Shown here: positions 7,635 to 16,561 of the stretch, piece by piece
How positions within the stretch are numbered: the first letter of the stretch is position 1
Layout: each line of letters starts with the position of its first letter
Assembly (NCBI GenBank): GCA_025963935.1
Contig: JAOPZV010000152.1
Location: forward strand, 1 to 35,168
Length of the DNA: 35,168 bases
Reading direction: 5' to 3'
Source: Solirubrobacterales bacterium
GTDB lineage: Bacteria; Actinomycetota; Thermoleophilia; Solirubrobacterales; Solirubrobacteraceae
Program-made: the position numbers and the translations under genes
The notes under the pieces: generated by a model
Databases searched by the model: none
Told to the model about the DNA's origin: nothing
Seen by the model: the letters and a program-made list of their open reading frames with translations, nothing else

Positions 7635-8741
7635 TTGCAAAGCGCTGAGACGACGCGGATCCTCTGCTTCACCACCCAGGGCCAGGATCACGTCACCGAT
7701 CAGCGAATACGCCGCCTGCTGGAGCCGTGGCAGCCGGAGGTCTTCCAGTTCGATCACGGGCACAAGCTGCGGTCGGCAATCGGCCTGGTGCGCGCCGCCA
7801 TCGCCAGCCGGCCACGGCTGATCGTGATGGAGGGCACCGGGATCGCCGGAGGCGTCGCGCTGCTGGCGATCGACACGATCCTGGGGATCCCGTTCGTGGT
7901 CTCGAGCGGCGACGCCGTCGGTCCCTACCTCGGCCTGCGCTCGCGCCTGCTCGAGCTGCCGGGTGGGCTCTACGAGCGCCTGCTGTGCCGCCGCTGCGCG
8001 GGCTACGTGGGCTGGACGCCCTATCTCGTCGGACGCGCGCTCACCTTCGGCGCGCCGCGCGGCATGACGGCGCCCGGCTGGACGCGGTCGCGCCCATCGC
8101 CTGGAGGCCGCGAGGAGGTCCGGCGGCGACTCGGCATCCCAGCTGAGACGCTCGTGGTTGGCTTGACAGGCGCCCTGCATCTGGTCGACCGCGTCGGCTA
8201 TGTCTACGGAGCCGAGCTGATCGAAGCCGTACGCCGGCTGAAGCGCGGCGATGTCGTGGCGTGCATCGTCGGTGACGGCTCGGGTCTGGAGCGGCTGCGG
8301 GAGATGGCCGGGGATGATCTGGGAAGGCGAGTGCTGCTTCCCGGGCGGGTGGCGGCGGAGGACGTGCCCGATTACCTCGCGGCGTTCGACCTGGCGAGCC
8401 TGTCGCAGAGCGTCGATCACGTCGGATCGTTTCGCTACACGACGAAACTGAGCGAGTATCTCGCCGCCGAGCTCCCGATCATCAGCGCGGAGAACCCCGT
8501 CGCGTACGACCTCGACGCCGAATGCTTCTGGAGGCTCCCCGGGGCGGCGCCGTGGAGCTCCACCTACATCGACGCGCTTGTCGACCTGCTGGAGGGGCTC
8601 ATGCCGGAGGAGCTCCAGCGGCGACGCGCCGCTGTCAGCGGCCGGCATGGGGACACATTCGACGAGTCGACCCAGCGGCGGCGCATGAGCGCCTTCATCG
8701 CGGATCTGCTCGAGAGCCGCGCCGCCGAGAGATCGAGCTGA
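7635..8741 (+). CDS. Glycosyltransferase, GT4-like
   Basis: This 368-aa protein starts at TTG 7635, chosen because homology-like sequence begins at ETTRILCFTTQGQDHV and a GAGAGGATGGGG purine run lies a few bases upstream; the longer track ORF adds about 110 low-quality residues. The C-terminal domain has VVGLTGALHLVDRVGYVYG and SFRYTTKLSEYLAAELPIISA, matching the tKlxEYlaaxxPvi donor-site loop of GT4-type enzymes. The N-terminal domain has the buried strand LIVMEGTGIAGGVALLAI. It presumably adds one sugar of the surface polysaccharide on the cytoplasmic face. It converges with the FkbM gene, with only 15 bp between the stops and no terminator seen. Its specificity is unknown. Confidence 0.75.
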   Translation: MQSAETTRILCFTTQGQDHVTDQRIRRLLEPWQPEVFQFDHGHKLRSAIGLVRAAIASRPRLIVMEGTGIAGGVALLAIDTILGIPFVVSSGDAVGPYLGLRSRLLELPGGLYERLLCRRCAGYVGWTPYLVGRALTFGAPRGMTAPGWTRSRPSPGGREEVRRRLGIPAETLVVGLTGALHLVDRVGYVYGAELIEAVRRLKRGDVVACIVGDGSGLERLREMAGDDLGRRVLLPGRVAAEDVPDYLAAFDLASLSQSVDHVGSFRYTTKLSEYLAAELPIISAENPVAYDLDAECFWRLPGAAPWSSTYIDALVDLLEGLMPEELQRRRAAVSGRHGDTFDESTQRRRMSAFIADLLESRAAERSS

Positions 8742-8756
8742 GCCCGAGCGAACCTC

Positions 8757-9614
8757 TCAGCGGGCCGACGCCTGGGCGCCCGGCCGCTCTGACTCTGACA
8801 CCTTGGCCGGCCGCGCCAGGATGTGAGCCCACCACGGCCCCTCCCGCGTGGGGCCGTCGTAGTCGATCGGCGCATGCTCGTAGCCAACGCTGTCGAGAAC
8901 GTCGGCAACCTCCGTCTGGGTCGCATGCAGCTCGATGATCAGCGTCGGGCCCGCCGACCGGAGCGTGTCGCTCATTCCGCGCAGCACGCCCGCCTCCGCC
9001 CCCTCGACATCGATCTTCAACACGTTCGGCGGCCGCCGGCCGCTTGCGGCGATCCACGAGTCGAGCGACAGCACGGGCACGACGGAGGAGCTCGTCGGCC
9101 GCTGCAGCTGCCGCGCTCGCCGCTTGGCCTGCGCCTCGGAGTCGTCTTTGCGCAGGCGCCCCTGAAGGCTGCCCTGGTTGATGAACGTCGCCCATCCGTC
9201 CTCGTCGCTGACGGCAGCCGGTATCACCGTCACATTCACGAGCTTGTTGGTCGCGGCGTTTTCCTGCAGAATCGCCGCGTTGCGGACGGTTGGCTCGAAG
9301 GCGATCACCGCGCCGGCATCGCCGACGGCGCGCGCGGCGAGCAGGGTGTACCAGCCGATGTTCGCGCCAACGTCGTAGACCACGTCGCCGGGCTTCAGCA
9401 GCGCGAGGAACGCGTCCTCCACCGGCGCCTCCGCCCTCGCGACGGCGCGCGTGAGCGCCGACTCGTCGAATCGCACCCGCAGCCCGCGTCCAGCCCCGAC
9501 GAGGATCGGCACCGCGTGACGCCTCGCGGGACGCGTAAGCCGTCTCTCGATCGTGCGCACGGTTGGATGTGTGCGGAGGAAGGCGTTCGTACGAGACATG
9601 ATCGAGTCGGGCAT
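8757..9614 (-). CDS. FkbM family SAM-dependent methyltransferase
   Basis: This 285-aa protein has the class I methyltransferase signature VVYDVGANIGWYTLLAA (about residues 78-94) and the FkbM-type motif NVLKIDVEGAEAGVLRG (about 197-213), followed by LIIELH. FkbM proteins typically O-methylate hydroxyls of sugars or polyketides, so here it likely decorates the polysaccharide. ATG 9614 is preferred over the internal ATG at 9599 because an extended -10 (TGTTACACT) sits 8 nt upstream, suggesting a nearly leaderless mRNA. It is divergent from a glycosyltransferase and convergent with another. Confidence 0.85.
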   Translation of the reverse strand: MPDSIMSRTNAFLRTHPTVRTIERRLTRPARRHAVPILVGAGRGLRVRFDESALTRAVARAEAPVEDAFLALLKPGDVVYDVGANIGWYTLLAARAVGDAGAVIAFEPTVRNAAILQENAATNKLVNVTVIPAAVSDEDGWATFINQGSLQGRLRKDDSEAQAKRRARQLQRPTSSSVVPVLSLDSWIAASGRRPPNVLKIDVEGAEAGVLRGMSDTLRSAGPTLIIELHATQTEVADVLDSVGYEHAPIDYDGPTREGPWWAHILARPAKVSESERPGAQASAR

Positions 9615-9617
9615 GGC

Positions 9618-9646
9618 GCGGCAGTGTAACAGAGGGTCTGTGCCGC
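9618..9646. other. Imperfect stem-loop in divergent promoter region
   Basis: GCGGC pairs with GCCGC, and an inner ACAGA-GGG-TCTGT hairpin sits within it, with a 6-nt bulge (AGTGTA) on one side. It overlaps the predicted -10 of the FkbM gene, so it could be an operator rather than an RNA structure. Confidence 0.35.
9623..9631 (-). promoter_or_regulatory. Extended -10 (TGTTACACT) for FkbM gene
   Basis: Read on the minus strand, TGT-TACACT gives an extended -10 that ends 8 nt before the ATG at 9614. No Shine-Dalgarno sequence and no convincing -35 are present. A leaderless or 1-2 nt leader transcript is predicted. Confidence 0.4.
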
Positions 9647-9690
9647 CCGATACCCTTGCTACCCCTCAACCGCATCGTCACCTTTTCACC

Positions 9691-10830
9691 GTGAACACAC
9701 AAGCACCACACATCCCTTCGACGATTCATGGCCACGACCCGAGTGTGACCGTCGCGCACGATTACCTGCTCGTGATGCGCGGTGCGGAGCGCACGTTTGC
9801 AGCAATCGCCGAGCTCTATCCCAAGGCACCCATATTCACCTTGCTATACGACGAGCGAGGTACGGGCGGGCGCTTCGCGGGCCGCTCGATCACCACCTCG
9901 CCACTTCAGCGGCTGCGGGTGGGACAGGCCTCGTTCCGGCGGCTGCTCGTGTTGTACCCGTGGGCCGTCGGACGGCTTGAGCTGCCCGCATCGGACGTCG
10001 TCCTGAGCAGCAGCAGCGCATTTGCACACGGTGTCCGTGCACCGCAGGGCGCGATTCACATCTGTTACTGCCACGCGCCGTTCCGTTACGCCTGGTATGA
10101 GGAGGCACGAGCGCTCGCCGAGGCGCCCGCTCCGCTGCGCCCGCTGCTGCGGGTGCAGCTCGCGCGAATGCGCAAATGGGATCTCGCGGCCAGCGGGCGT
10201 GTCGACAGCTACGTCGCCAACTCACAGCTCACGCGTGAGCGGATCAAGCGCTATTACGGCCGCGACGCCACGATCATCCACCCGCCGGTCGAGACCCACC
10301 GCTTCGCTCCCGGCACGCCGGGTGACTCCCTGCTGGTCGTCTCGGAGATCGTGCGCCACAAGCGGCTGCACGTCGCGCTGGAGGCGGCGCGCCGCGCGCG
10401 CGTCCCCATCCGCGTGGTCGGCTCCGGCCCGGACCACGCCGCGCTCAGCTCGGCGTATCCCGAGGCCGAGTTCCTCGGTCGCGCCGGCGACGAGGACCTC
10501 GCCGAGCTGTACGCGAGCGCGCGCGCGTTGATCATGCCCAGCATGGAGGAGTTCGGCATCACGGCCGTCGAGGCTCAGGCGGCCGGTCGGCCGGTGATCG
10601 CGGCCGGCGCCGGTGGCGCGCTCGAGACGGTGATCGACGGGCAGACCGGCCTGCTCGCGGAGCTCGACGACGTCGACTCCTTCGTGCGCGCAATCGAGCG
10701 CATCGACCAGCTCGACTTCGATCCCGCCAAGGCGGTCGAGAACGCCGAGCGCTTCTCGGTGGAGACCTTTCGGCGCCGCCTCTCAGAGGAGGTTGATCGC
10801 GTCCGCCGTGCTCAGTCCAGCCGGTCGTAG
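9691..10830 (+). CDS. Glycosyltransferase, WbaZ/GT4-like
   Basis: This 379-aa GT-B enzyme starts at GTG 9691. The longer track ORF would overlap the divergent FkbM gene and adds a non-conserved leader. It opens with SVTVAHDYLLVMRGAERTF and contains ICYCHAPFRYAWYEE, both characteristic of WbaZ-like mannosyl or related transferases. It also carries the C-terminal GT4 signature EEFGITAVEAQAAGRPVIAAG, with the E-x7-E pair, and a LLVVSEIVRHKRLHVALEA strand-loop. It probably builds the repeat unit from a nucleotide sugar in the cytoplasm; mannose is the family favourite but is not proven here. Its 3' end overlaps the convergent sulfotransferase gene by 19 bp. Confidence 0.85.
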   Translation: MNTQAPHIPSTIHGHDPSVTVAHDYLLVMRGAERTFAAIAELYPKAPIFTLLYDERGTGGRFAGRSITTSPLQRLRVGQASFRRLLVLYPWAVGRLELPASDVVLSSSSAFAHGVRAPQGAIHICYCHAPFRYAWYEEARALAEAPAPLRPLLRVQLARMRKWDLAASGRVDSYVANSQLTRERIKRYYGRDATIIHPPVETHRFAPGTPGDSLLVVSEIVRHKRLHVALEAARRARVPIRVVGSGPDHAALSSAYPEAEFLGRAGDEDLAELYASARALIMPSMEEFGITAVEAQAAGRPVIAAGAGGALETVIDGQTGLLAELDDVDSFVRAIERIDQLDFDPAKAVENAERFSVETFRRRLSEEVDRVRRAQSSRS

Positions 10831-11831
10831 TCCCACAGGCCGACGAGGTCGCGGTCGAGATACTCGCTGAGCGCCACCACCTCCGGCTTGAAGCGATGAC
10901 GCAGCTCGTTCATCAGCTCCTCGTCGGGCGGCAGCGGCTCCGTGAAGACGAGCCGCTTTTGCGCGCCGAAGATCACCTTGCGCCGCAGTCGCCTCGGCGT
11001 CACCGCCTTGATCGACGCCTTCAGCCCCCGGGAGACGGGGCCGTGGCCGACGTACAGGGCGTGCACCAGCTCGTGCATCCGCTGCGAGCGCACGCGCACC
11101 GTCGGATTGGCTTCCGTCGTGTCAATCGGGACGTCCTGCTCCACGTCGAGGAAGTTGAGCACCCGCCGCAGCGTCGCCTCGTTGTCACGGCGGAAGTCGT
11201 CGTAGATCAACACAAGCACCTGCTCTGGAGGGAACATCGCGTGATAGCGGCGAAGCTGCTCGACGTAGCGCACGTATTCGGAGTACATGAGCAGCTGCGG
11301 CCAGTAGGAGTAGCGGCCGGTGTGCTTGCCTTCCCGTCTGGCGTCCTCGAGTGACAGGGCCTTGCGAAAGTCGGGCTCCGTCTCCACGTAGATCTGCACG
11401 AACTCGAGATGCAGCGAGCGCAGGAAGGCGGCGGGCTCACGCACGATCGCGATGATGCGGGCATCCGGTCGCTCACTCGCGATTCCCGCCGCTGCCGCCC
11501 GCGACCAGAGGTACAGCGACGTTGCCTCGCCGACCATCTGATCCGGTCTGGCTCCGGCGAACCACTGCCTGTACTCCTCGAGGCTCTGCGGCGTGCCACT
11601 CGGACGCGGAGGTGTGTTGACGAGCAGCTCGCTGGCGAAGAACCACGGCTCCTTGCCAGGCGGCATGTAGATCTGCGGGTGGTGCATCAACATCTCATAG
11701 AGCGCCGTGGTCCCACACTTTGGGTGGCCGACGACATAGAAGTCGGGCACTCGTCCCTGCGGCGTGCCCTTGGCGGCCCCCTGCACGGCCAGCCCGGACG
11801 CCTCACTCACGTCACTCATGGTGTGACTCAT
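10812..11831 (-). CDS. PAPS-dependent sulfotransferase
   Basis: This 339-aa protein has the 5'-phosphosulfate loop VVGHPKCGTTALYEML (about residues 33-48) and the 3'-phosphate-binding segment IIAIVREPAAFLRSLHLEF, the two hallmarks of the sulfotransferase superfamily. KEPWFF after the first loop is also common in that family. It would transfer sulfate from PAPS to a hydroxyl, most plausibly on a sugar of the surface polymer or a glycolipid given its neighbours. The start overlaps the end of the preceding glycosyltransferase by 20 bp, so it is the last gene of a three-gene minus-strand operon. ATG at 11819 is an alternative start. Confidence 0.88.
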   Translation of the reverse strand: MSHTMSDVSEASGLAVQGAAKGTPQGRVPDFYVVGHPKCGTTALYEMLMHHPQIYMPPGKEPWFFASELLVNTPPRPSGTPQSLEEYRQWFAGARPDQMVGEATSLYLWSRAAAAGIASERPDARIIAIVREPAAFLRSLHLEFVQIYVETEPDFRKALSLEDARREGKHTGRYSYWPQLLMYSEYVRYVEQLRRYHAMFPPEQVLVLIYDDFRRDNEATLRRVLNFLDVEQDVPIDTTEANPTVRVRSQRMHELVHALYVGHGPVSRGLKASIKAVTPRRLRRKVIFGAQKRLVFTEPLPPDEELMNELRHRFKPEVVALSEYLDRDLVGLWDYDRLD

Positions 11832-13050
11832 CCGCTAGGCGCGAGTAAAGGTCGTGGTGCCCGGCGACCATCTTCTCCCAGCCGAACTGCAATGCCGACT
11901 GGCGGGCCGCTCGCCCGAGCCGCTCTCGGAGTGACGGATCGCCCGCAAGCTCCCCAAGCCGCCCGGCGATCGTCGACGCCTCCGCTGTGATGAGAAAACC
12001 GCTCCGGCCATCCTCTATCAGCTCCCGAACACCGCTCACCGGGGTCGCCAGAATCGGCAGGCCGCTCGCCGCGGCCTCGAAGGTGACAAGCGAGAAGGTC
12101 TCATAACTCGAAGGCAGGACGAACGCGTCGGCCAGCTCGTAGACGACCTCGATGTCCTGCCTGACCCCGAGCCAGTGCACGGCGCCCTCGATGCCGAGCG
12201 ACCGCGCGAGCTCACGAAGCCGCCCCGGGTTTCCCCGACCGGCGACGATGAGGTCCCAGTCTGGCGCGTGTGCGAGGGCCTCGATCGCCGGGCGAAGGCC
12301 CTTCTGCTCCCAGTTCCCACCGACGAACGCGGCGACGAGCCGGTCTGCGGGTATGTCCAGTTCCTTGCGAAGGGCGTGCGCCTCGCTCGTGCGGGTCCCG
12401 CCCGCGAACGCCTGGAGGTCCACTCCGTTGTGAATCGTGACCACACGGTCGGCCGCGTCCGGATAGTGGGCTCTCACCTCATCGGCTACCCCGTTGGACA
12501 CGCACACGAGCGTCGCCGCGTCGTTGCGGCGAAAGCACAAGCGCTCGGAGATCCGCTTGACCAGTCGCGCAAGTCGCGCATACGAGCGGGCAAGCCTGGT
12601 CCGATTGCTCGGTGTCGCTCCGTACACCTGGTGGCAACAGTGAACTGCGATGCTGTCCACCCGGTTCACGACGACGGCCCCGGCCGTATGGACGATTCCG
12701 CGCCGCCTCCTCCACACCACCAGGGAGCCGGCGAGCATGAACCACAGGTAGGCGATGACGAACGGGCGTCTCGGGCCCCACACCCGATGGAAGCTCACCT
12801 CGGCGTCCGCCGGCAGCTCGCACGTGCGGGCGATCACCGTGACACGGTGACCGAGCCGTGACAGACCCGTCGCAAGCTCCGCCAGCTGGCGCTCCATCCC
12901 ACCAACCGCTCCAACGTCGTTGGCGACGATCGTGATCTCACCGGGCGGAGGGCTCGCGAGATCGGCCTGCGCCTCTCGGGCGCCCGCCTGCCGCGCGGAG
13001 GAGTCCGTCTGGCGGGAGACCGCGGCCCGGCTCAGCAGCAGCTGCATCAT
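11812..13050 (-). CDS. Glycosyltransferase family 4
   Basis: This 412-aa GT-B protein has the N-terminal donor-fold signature VGAVGGMERQLAELATGLSR, the C-terminal LVAAFVGGNWEQKGLRPAIEAL, and the GT4 loop YETFSLVTFEAAASGLPILAT with its E-x7-E pair. A roughly 35-residue N-terminal extension rich in Ala and Arg precedes the first strand and may mean the true start is further in. It overlaps the upstream glycosyltransferase by 4 bp (ATGA) and the downstream sulfotransferase by 20 bp, indicating coupled translation. A role in assembling the sulfated or methylated glycan is inferred from context. Confidence 0.85.
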   Translation of the reverse strand: MMQLLLSRAAVSRQTDSSARQAGAREAQADLASPPPGEITIVANDVGAVGGMERQLAELATGLSRLGHRVTVIARTCELPADAEVSFHRVWGPRRPFVIAYLWFMLAGSLVVWRRRRGIVHTAGAVVVNRVDSIAVHCCHQVYGATPSNRTRLARSYARLARLVKRISERLCFRRNDAATLVCVSNGVADEVRAHYPDAADRVVTIHNGVDLQAFAGGTRTSEAHALRKELDIPADRLVAAFVGGNWEQKGLRPAIEALAHAPDWDLIVAGRGNPGRLRELARSLGIEGAVHWLGVRQDIEVVYELADAFVLPSSYETFSLVTFEAAASGLPILATPVSGVRELIEDGRSGFLITAEASTIAGRLGELAGDPSLRERLGRAARQSALQFGWEKMVAGHHDLYSRLADESHHE

Positions 13051-14177
13051 CGCGGGCCCATCGTATCTGCCTGGACGTTCTCTCGATAAACCATCTCCAG
13101 GCTGTCGAAGAAGCGCTTTCGCATCGCCACGTCGGTGAACTCCCGCAGGAATCGCTCTCGGCCGGCCTCTGCCAGGCTACGCCGCAGCTCCGGTGAGGCC
13201 AGCACGGCGGCGAGGGTGTCGGCGATGTCCTCCGGGGCCCCCGAGCGGGCGAGCAGCCCGGTCTTGCCGTCCTCGATGATCTCGGTAGGCCCTCCGGCGT
13301 TGATCGCGACGACCGCGACGCCCCTGGCCATTCCCTCGAGGAGAACGATCCCAAACGGCTCGTCGTCGGACACGTTGACCAGGACGTCCATCCGATCGAT
13401 GTGGGAGCCGGCGTCCGGCACCTGACCGGTCAGCGTCACGGCGTCGGTGAGACCAAGCTGGCCGATGAGCGAGGGCAGTGACTCCGCGTAATCGGTCGAC
13501 AGGCCGTAGGCGTCTCCCCCCACGATCATCAGGTGCATCTCCTGACCGCGCTCACGCAGCAGGGCCTGCGCGGCGAGCAGCCTGTCCTGGCCCTTCCACG
13601 GCTGCAGGCGCCCGACGACGCCCACGACGGGAACCGCCGCCTCACGCTCAGGGGTTCCCTGCTCGGGACTCGCCGGTGGAACGGACGTCCCGGGCGCCAC
13701 CACGAACGTCCGGCGTGAGGGAAACATGCGTGACTGCTCGCGGGCGGCCGCGCGCGAGGAGCACCCCACGGCAATTGCCGGTAGGAGCGTCGCGCAGCGA
13801 TCCATCCAGTGGTGGGTCGGTATCCCGTGCTGCCACCAGAGCACCCTGCGCCGCATGCCGGCGAGAACCGCGGCCGGCGAGCCGTACAGCTGCGTCTTGG
13901 GCATCCAGTTGAGAATCAGGTCCGGTTCACGGCGACGGAGCAATCTCGCCAGCCGGATGACCGTCGCGATCAGCCGGTGGGGCTGGCGCAGGCGTCCGGC
14001 CGGAATCACCTCCACGCGAAACCCGGCGTCGGCGAGCTCATCGGGCCACGGCCCCGCCTCATGGAAGACGAGCTCGAACTCGTGCTCGGTGTCCTGCGCT
14101 CCGTCGAGCACCGTTTGCAGCATCGCCTCGGCGCCCCCGAGGCGTTCGCCCCAGGGGACGGTCACGAGTACGCGCAC
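13047..14177 (-). CDS. Glycosyltransferase family 4
   Basis: This 376-aa protein starts at GTG 14177, with a GGAAGGGG run just upstream. N-terminal RVLVTVPWGERLGGAEAML is a classic GT4 acceptor-domain opening with the Gly-Gly-Ala-Glu turn. The C-terminal domain has VVGVVGRLQPWKGQDRLL and EPFGIVLLEGMARGVAVVA, including the E-x7-E motif. HGIPTHHWMDR near residue 118 resembles the acceptor-proximal loop. It is the first gene of the operon glycosyltransferase, glycosyltransferase, sulfotransferase and is divergent from another glycosyltransferase at 14345. Sugar specificity cannot be read from sequence alone. Confidence 0.87.
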   Translation of the reverse strand: MRVLVTVPWGERLGGAEAMLQTVLDGAQDTEHEFELVFHEAGPWPDELADAGFRVEVIPAGRLRQPHRLIATVIRLARLLRRREPDLILNWMPKTQLYGSPAAVLAGMRRRVLWWQHGIPTHHWMDRCATLLPAIAVGCSSRAAAREQSRMFPSRRTFVVAPGTSVPPASPEQGTPEREAAVPVVGVVGRLQPWKGQDRLLAAQALLRERGQEMHLMIVGGDAYGLSTDYAESLPSLIGQLGLTDAVTLTGQVPDAGSHIDRMDVLVNVSDDEPFGIVLLEGMARGVAVVAINAGGPTEIIEDGKTGLLARSGAPEDIADTLAAVLASPELRRSLAEAGRERFLREFTDVAMRKRFFDSLEMVYRENVQADTMGPR

Positions 14178-14309
14178 GACCCCTTCCAGCCCTCAGCTGG
14201 CTCGGACTGCCGGCGCTCGGCCACTCGCGAAGGCACACTTCATCGACACACAGGTTAACCGACAGTCGATCGCTTCACACATCGGATACCTGGTCCGCGG
14301 CGCTGCACG

Positions 14310-14337
14310 CTGCGTGCTGATGTGCGTTCGATAGGGT
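14310..14337 (+). promoter_or_regulatory. Candidate promoter CTGCGT-N16-TAGGGT
   Basis: TAGGGT ends 7 nt before ATG 14345 and lacks a following Shine-Dalgarno sequence, which suits a leaderless mRNA. The -35 match is weak. Confidence 0.3.
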
Positions 14338-14344
14338 GGCCCGG

Positions 14345-15616
14345 ATGCCAGCCAAGCCCCTGCGGATAGCCTGGGTCGGACCGGGCCCCGGTGAGGATGG
14401 GGGCGCCTCCGGTCTACTCACCGACCTCCTCGGTGGCCTCGCACGGCGCGGTCACCGCATCGACTGCTTCCTGCCAGGCCGCGAGCGTCCGCTGCCGCCG
14501 CGCATCGAGGGGACCGACAACCTCACCTTTGTCTGGGGTACGAGCAGCTGGCAGTGGGATAGGTGGTACAGCCGCACGAAGATCTCAGCATTTGCGAGTG
14601 GGATGGCTTCCCGCGTGCTCGCGTCGCTGCAACTTCGCCGCGTGATCGCTCGGCGCCACCGCGACGAGCCATATGACCTCATCTACCAGTACTCGACGAT
14701 CGAGAACCTCGCGGTGCCATCGCGCCTCGCGCGTACGCTCCCGGTTGTCATTCACCCCGGCACCCACGTCGCGGGCGAGCTGCGGTCGCTTCTCGCCGAG
14801 CGTCGGCTGAGCTGGCAGAGCCAATCCCGTTACATGTTTTCCGTCGTGGCAGCGATCATGCTGGTTCGTGCGCTCGTGCAAAAGATGATGATTCGCCGCG
14901 CGAACCTGCTCATCTGCATCAGCAGCGTATTTCGCGATCACATAACCCGCGATTACGGGTTTCCCGCGGAGGACACGATCGTCGTGGCGAACCCCGTGCG
15001 TCTGGAGCGGTTCACCGCGGCGCCCAAAGCGCTCGGACAGCCGCCGGTCATCCTCGTGCTCGGGCGCATCGCGGTGCGCAAGGGGATCGAGGACGTCGTG
15101 GCGGTCGCCGAGGAGCTGCTGTCGCGGGACGTCGAGGTGCGCATCAGAATCGTCGGGGGGCCAAGCCTCGCCTCCGACTACACGAAGCTCCTGGAGCACC
15201 TGCCGAGCGAGAACGCCGAATATGCCGGTCCCGTCGATGCCTCGGAGGTTCCCGGCGAGCTCGCCCGCAGCGACGTGCTGCTTGCGCCCAGCAAGTATGA
15301 GCCGTTCGCCCTGACGGTCGCCGAGGCGCTCGCGGAGGGGGTCCCGGTGGTCGCCACCAGCGAGGTCGGAGCGATCGAGAACGTCGATCGCTCGGTTGCG
15401 GCGGAGGTCCCTCCGGGAGACGTGCCGGCGATGGCGACGGCGATCGCGGCGATGCTCGATCGAGTCAGAAGGGAACCTGAGGAGCTCAGATCGAAGGCTC
15501 GTGCAGAGGCGGAGCGGCTGTTCGCACCGGACATGATCTGCGAGCAGATCTCCAGGGCGCTCGAACGGCTCGTCGGTCGCCCCGTGGAGGACGCCGCCGT
15601 CCTCCAAAGCCGCTGA
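14345..15616 (+). CDS. Glycosyltransferase family 4
   Basis: This 423-aa GT-B enzyme starts at ATG 14345; the track uses GTG 14336 three codons earlier. It begins KPLRIAWVGPGPGEDGGASG, a nucleotide-fold opening. It contains VILVLGRIAVRKGIEDVVAVAEEL and the GT4 donor loop YEPFALTVAEALAEGVPVVATS with E-x7-E. A hydrophobic patch around YMFSVVAAIMLVRALVQ may be a membrane-associating helix, as seen in transferases acting on lipid-linked sugars. It converges with the GT-A gene, with 5 bp between the two stops and no room for a terminator. It is probably one of the repeat-unit transferases. Confidence 0.85.
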   Translation: MPAKPLRIAWVGPGPGEDGGASGLLTDLLGGLARRGHRIDCFLPGRERPLPPRIEGTDNLTFVWGTSSWQWDRWYSRTKISAFASGMASRVLASLQLRRVIARRHRDEPYDLIYQYSTIENLAVPSRLARTLPVVIHPGTHVAGELRSLLAERRLSWQSQSRYMFSVVAAIMLVRALVQKMMIRRANLLICISSVFRDHITRDYGFPAEDTIVVANPVRLERFTAAPKALGQPPVILVLGRIAVRKGIEDVVAVAEELLSRDVEVRIRIVGGPSLASDYTKLLEHLPSENAEYAGPVDASEVPGELARSDVLLAPSKYEPFALTVAEALAEGVPVVATSEVGAIENVDRSVAAEVPPGDVPAMATAIAAMLDRVRREPEELRSKARAEAERLFAPDMICEQISRALERLVGRPVEDAAVLQSR

Positions 15617-15621
15617 GACGC

Positions 15622-16437
15622 CTACCTCAGCTCATCGAGCCAGTCTTTGCCACCGCCGCGGATCCTCTCGTAGATGCTCCTCGAGAGCTCCATCCGGCGC
15701 TTCTGCGTCCGCTGCTCCCAGGACCTGATTCGCCGATGGTTGACGGCCTGCACCACCCTGGCCAGGCCCGGCAGACGAGGCGCCCGAAACGGCTTTGGCC
15801 CCTCCGCCTCACGGTGCGTCCCGCTCGGGCTGCCGCCGCGGAAGCCCGCGCCATGGTGATAGATGGTGTCTCCGTAGATCGCGAAGTACACGGGGTCGAG
15901 GTTCGTCCGGTTGGTCCGCAGCACGTCGACCCACGGGGTTTTCGTGAGCTCCAGGCGGCGCAGGAGATTTCCGCCGACGTCGCTCCGCCGCAAGCCCCGC
16001 GGACCCGCCCACGTGGGCCCTGACGACCAATCTCCAGGGAGCGTGCGCCAGGTCCCGACGGTGGTGACGCAGAAACACGGATGCGGCTGGGGCTCGTCCA
16101 GGTTCTCGGCGCGCCTGACCGCGATCAGCGGCGCCCGCGCGAGGCCATCTTCGATCAGCGGCATCGGGTCGGCGATCGGGAAGGCGTCGCCGTCGAGGAA
16201 CATCAACAGGTCCTCGTCGGCGGCCTCCTCGGCGATCTCCATCGCGAGGTGGTTCAGCTTTCCGGCGTGGGGGCCGCGCTGCTCGATGATGCGATCGAAA
16301 TGACGTGCGTAGGAGGGGTCGATTTCCTCCAGCGAGGACCAGGTCTCGAACGGCGTGGAGATCTGCTCGCGCAGATAGCGCGTCTGGATCTCTATCCAGC
16401 GCGGCGATCTGAAGTGCGCCGTGGCGATGTAGAGCAT
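15622..16437 (-). CDS. GT-A-type glycosyltransferase-like protein
   Basis: This 271-aa protein has a central LLMFLDGDAFPIADP (about residues 97-111), a DxD-type metal and nucleotide-sugar site typical of GT-A folds. It begins MLYIATAHFRSPRWIEIQ and carries DPVYFAIYGDTIYHHGAGF near the end, resembling the C-terminal His segment that completes metal binding in GT8-like enzymes. The last 50 residues are basic and may touch the membrane. It lies 124 bp downstream of the glycosylphosphotransferase on the same strand and may add the second sugar or act on the lipid-linked intermediate. It is an uncharacterised subgroup and the sugar is unknown. Confidence 0.65.
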   Translation of the reverse strand: MLYIATAHFRSPRWIEIQTRYLREQISTPFETWSSLEEIDPSYARHFDRIIEQRGPHAGKLNHLAMEIAEEAADEDLLMFLDGDAFPIADPMPLIEDGLARAPLIAVRRAENLDEPQPHPCFCVTTVGTWRTLPGDWSSGPTWAGPRGLRRSDVGGNLLRRLELTKTPWVDVLRTNRTNLDPVYFAIYGDTIYHHGAGFRGGSPSGTHREAEGPKPFRAPRLPGLARVVQAVNHRRIRSWEQRTQKRRMELSRSIYERIRGGGKDWLDELR

Positions 16438-16561
16438 TAGCCGACCGAACCCGTTCGCGGAGAGGTGTGACTCGCTCGAGGCGAACCACCGAAGTCGTGG
16501 GACGTCCCGGCGGCCAAGCGGGTCGGGATGATACCCGAGGCTGTGAGGCCGACCTCCGGCT

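Noticed and set aside
7434-8648. 404-aa minus-strand ORF opposite the glycosyltransferase
   Set aside because: Asp/Gln/Arg-rich antisense shadow without domains; the plus strand carries GT4 motifs.
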